Assembly: GCA_963849095.1 (NCBI GenBank) | Contig: CAWKGA010000009.1 | Coordinates: 62,001 to 126,000 of the forward strand | Origin: JASHUC01 sp963849095 | GTDB lineage: Bacteria > Pseudomonadota > Gammaproteobacteria > Steroidobacterales > Steroidobacteraceae | Direction of reading: 5' to 3' | Length of the DNA stretch: 64,000 nucleotides | In this document: positions 62,527 through 64,000 of the stretch, one piece after another | Numbering within the stretch: position 1 is the stretch's first letter | How the letters are laid out: each line of letters opens with the position of its first letter | Notes under the pieces: model-generated | The model's database searches: none | Told to the model about the DNA's origin: nothing | The model's input: only the letters and a program-made list of their open reading frames with translations | Program-made: the position numbers and the translations under genes

Positions 62527-64000
62527 TCAATCGTCGCCTGTCGACTGCGACAAGCGTCGGCTCTCGGCTTCCAGCCGTTCCGTCTGCTCGAGCCACGACG
62601 TTTCCGCCGCCTGCGTCTCTCGCGCCAGGCGCGCCTGCCGCTCCAGCAGCTCGAGCAAGCGCGGCTTCGATTGGTCCGCGTAAATATCCGTCGCCAAGAG
62701 CGCGGTCTGCACTTGCGACTGCTCCGCGTGCAGACGCTCGAGCTCGCGCTCGGCGCTCGCGACCGCCGCGCGAAGAGGGCTCAGGCGATTGCGGTACTCG
62801 GCCTCCTCTCGCTTACGCTGCTTGCGGGACTCCGCGGTTTCCGCCTCGCGCTCGGCGGGCATTGCGTTCTGCTGCCCCGACACAGCGGCGGCGCGCCCCG
62901 CTTCCGCCAGCCACTTCGCGTAGTCGTCGAGGTCGCCGTCGAACGGCGCGAGCCGGCTCGCGTGCACGATGTAAAGCTGATCGACCACCGTTCTCAGGAG
63001 GTGCCGGTCGTGCGAGACGAGCACGACGGCGCCCTCGTAGTCCTGCAGCGCGACGGCGAGCGCCTGGCGCATCTCGAGGTCGAGGTGGTTGGTCGGCTCA
63101 TCGAGCAGCAGCAAGTTGGGCCGCAGGTACGCGACCAGCGCGAGCGCGAGGCGTGCCTTCTCACCCCCGGAGAACGGCTCCAAAGGCTCGAACACCCGGT
63201 CTCCGCGAAATCCATAGCTCGCAAGATAGTCGCGCAATTCCTGCTCGGTCGCGCGGACGGCGCGCGCGCCTCCGACCCGCAACAGCGCCCGGAGCGGCGA
63301 CTCCTGCGGCGCGAGCTGCTCGATCTGATGCTGTGCGAAATAGCCGAGCGTCAGATCGCGGGCCGCGCTCCGCGTGCCGCCGAGCCCAGGGATCTCGCCC
63401 GCGAGCAGCTTCATGCAAGTGGATTTTCCGGCACCGTTGCGCCCCAGCAGTCCGATCCGGTCGTCGGGTGCGAGAGTGAGCGTCACCTCGTGGAGCACTT
63501 CGCGTCCATCGTAGCCCGCGGACTGCTTCTCCACCGCGAGGAGCGGGCGCGGGAGCTTGGCGGGCTGCTCGAACGAGAGCTCGAGCGAGGAGTCCACGTG
63601 CGCCGGCGCGATGCGCTGCATGCGCGCGAGCGCCTTCAAGCGGCTCTGGGCCTGCCGCGCCTTGCTCGCCTTGGCGCGAAACCGATCGACGAAGGACTGC
63701 ATGTGCGCCATCTCGCGCTGCTGGCGGGTGAAGAGCGCCGCCTGCTGCGCGAGCTCGGCCGCGCGCTGCTCCTCGAATGCGGAGTAGTTCCCGCGATAAG
63801 AGCGGGCCGTGCCGTGCTCGAGATTCACCACGCGATTCACGATGTCATCGAGGAATTCCCGGTCGTGCGTGATGAGGAGCAGCGTGCCCGTGTAGTTCTG
63901 CAGCCAGCCTTCGAGCCACAGGATCGCATCGAGATCCAGATGGTTGGTCGGCTCGTCGAGCAGCAGCAGGTCGGAGCGGCACATCAGCGCCCGTGCAAGA
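62527..64000 (-). CDS. yheS: ABC-F ATPase, YheS-like, C-terminal part (cut by right edge)
   Basis: The 491 visible codons continue beyond the right edge; the first lines read ALMCRSDLLLLDEPTNHLD, the Walker B and D-loop of the first ABC domain. A linker of about 80 residues rich in Arg/Gln (FVDRFRAKASKARQAQSRLK) follows, then the second ABC domain with Walker A GLLGRNGAGKSTCMK, EPFSGGEKARLALALVAYL and a second LLLLDEPTNHLDLEMR. The C terminus has a coiled-coil of about 100 residues. This tandem ABC architecture without membrane segments defines ABC-F translation factors; the FDGDLDDYAKWL end matches the YheS subfamily. It binds the ribosomal E-site region. Confidence 0.9.
   Translation of the reverse strand, partial: LARALMCRSDLLLLDEPTNHLDLDAILWLEGWLQNYTGTLLLITHDREFLDDIVNRVVNLEHGTARSYRGNYSAFEEQRAAELAQQAALFTRQQREMAHMQSFVDRFRAKASKARQAQSRLKALARMQRIAPAHVDSSLELSFEQPAKLPRPLLAVEKQSAGYDGREVLHEVTLTLAPDDRIGLLGRNGAGKSTCMKLLAGEIPGLGGTRSAARDLTLGYFAQHQIEQLAPQESPLRALLRVGGARAVRATEQELRDYLASYGFRGDRVFEPLEPFSGGEKARLALALVAYLRPNLLLLDEPTNHLDLEMRQALAVALQDYEGAVVLVSHDRHLLRTVVDQLYIVHASRLAPFDGDLDDYAKWLAEAGRAAAVSGQQNAMPAEREAETAESRKQRKREEAEYRNRLSPLRAAVASAERELERLHAEQSQVQTALLATDIYADQSKPRLLELLERQARLARETQAAETSWLEQTERLEAESRRLSQSTGDD

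Overview
The window is GC-rich, densely coded bacterial chromosome with no rRNA, tRNA, CRISPR, insertion sequence or prophage that I can see. Gene content and order point to a gammaproteobacterium, probably near Xanthomonadales, Nevskiales or Steroidobacterales: Pil-Chp twitching cluster, gshB-tonB-yqgE-ruvX-pyrB, pilT/pilU, yggS-proC-yggT, rpsU-yqeY-dnaG-rpoD, minCDE, and a split adenosylcobalamin ribonucleotide reductase. The taxonomic placement is inference from synteny; no 16S gene is present.

Layout. 1-5.6 kb (minus): pilG-pilH-pilI-pilJ-chpA, the chemosensory system controlling type IV pili; chpA runs off the left edge, pilK is absent, and PilJ has lost its periplasmic sensor. 5.8-9.8 kb (plus): gshB, a TonB-like gene, yqgE, ruvX, pyrB. 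9.8-13.2 kb (minus): three consecutive pilus retraction ATPase genes, one PilT and two PilU-like. 13.3-16.1 kb (plus): yggS, proC, yggT, an HU-like gene. 16.1-24.6 kb: an alpha/beta hydrolase, htpG, a small membrane protein, a frameshifted ParA ATPase, a small conserved-looking ORF, ppnN, an L,D-transpeptidase and an MltD-like lytic transglycosylase. 25.3-29.3 kb (minus): nrdJa with a full-length LAGLIDADG intein, then nrdJb, behind a sigma70-like promoter with a palindromic NrdR-like operator.

29.8-38.5 kb: a DegQ-type protease, an NDUFA9-type epimerase, a lipoprotein aminopeptidase divergent from cca with start codons 6 nt apart, a MidA-type methyltransferase, a pteridine reductase, and the tsaD-folB-folK operon. 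38.6-43.4 kb: the macromolecular synthesis operon. 43.5-50.0 kb: accessory metabolic genes (DUF4404, VOC, SDR, transaldolase, methyltransferases, SnoaL-like, NAD(P)-binding, Nudix). 50.0-56.8 kb: membrane and regulatory genes, comprising two DUF6644-like paralogues, a membrane-anchored winged-helix regulator coupled to a siderophore-interacting protein, an ECF sigma/anti-sigma/DUF4252 cassette and a PadR-PspC operon. 57.3-59.2 kb: minCDE. 59.2-64 kb: thiolase, HAD phosphatase, anion permease, and a YheS-like ABC-F ATPase cut by the right edge.

Themes. Much of the first 13 kb serves twitching motility and its control. Several genes (gshB, yqgE, proC, the pteridine reductase, cca) have a -10-like hexamer only 6-8 nt before the start codon and no Shine-Dalgarno, suggesting leaderless mRNAs. 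The strongest single oddity is the intein in nrdJa, which interrupts the ATNP|CGEQ site and ends in Gly-Gln instead of His-Asn.
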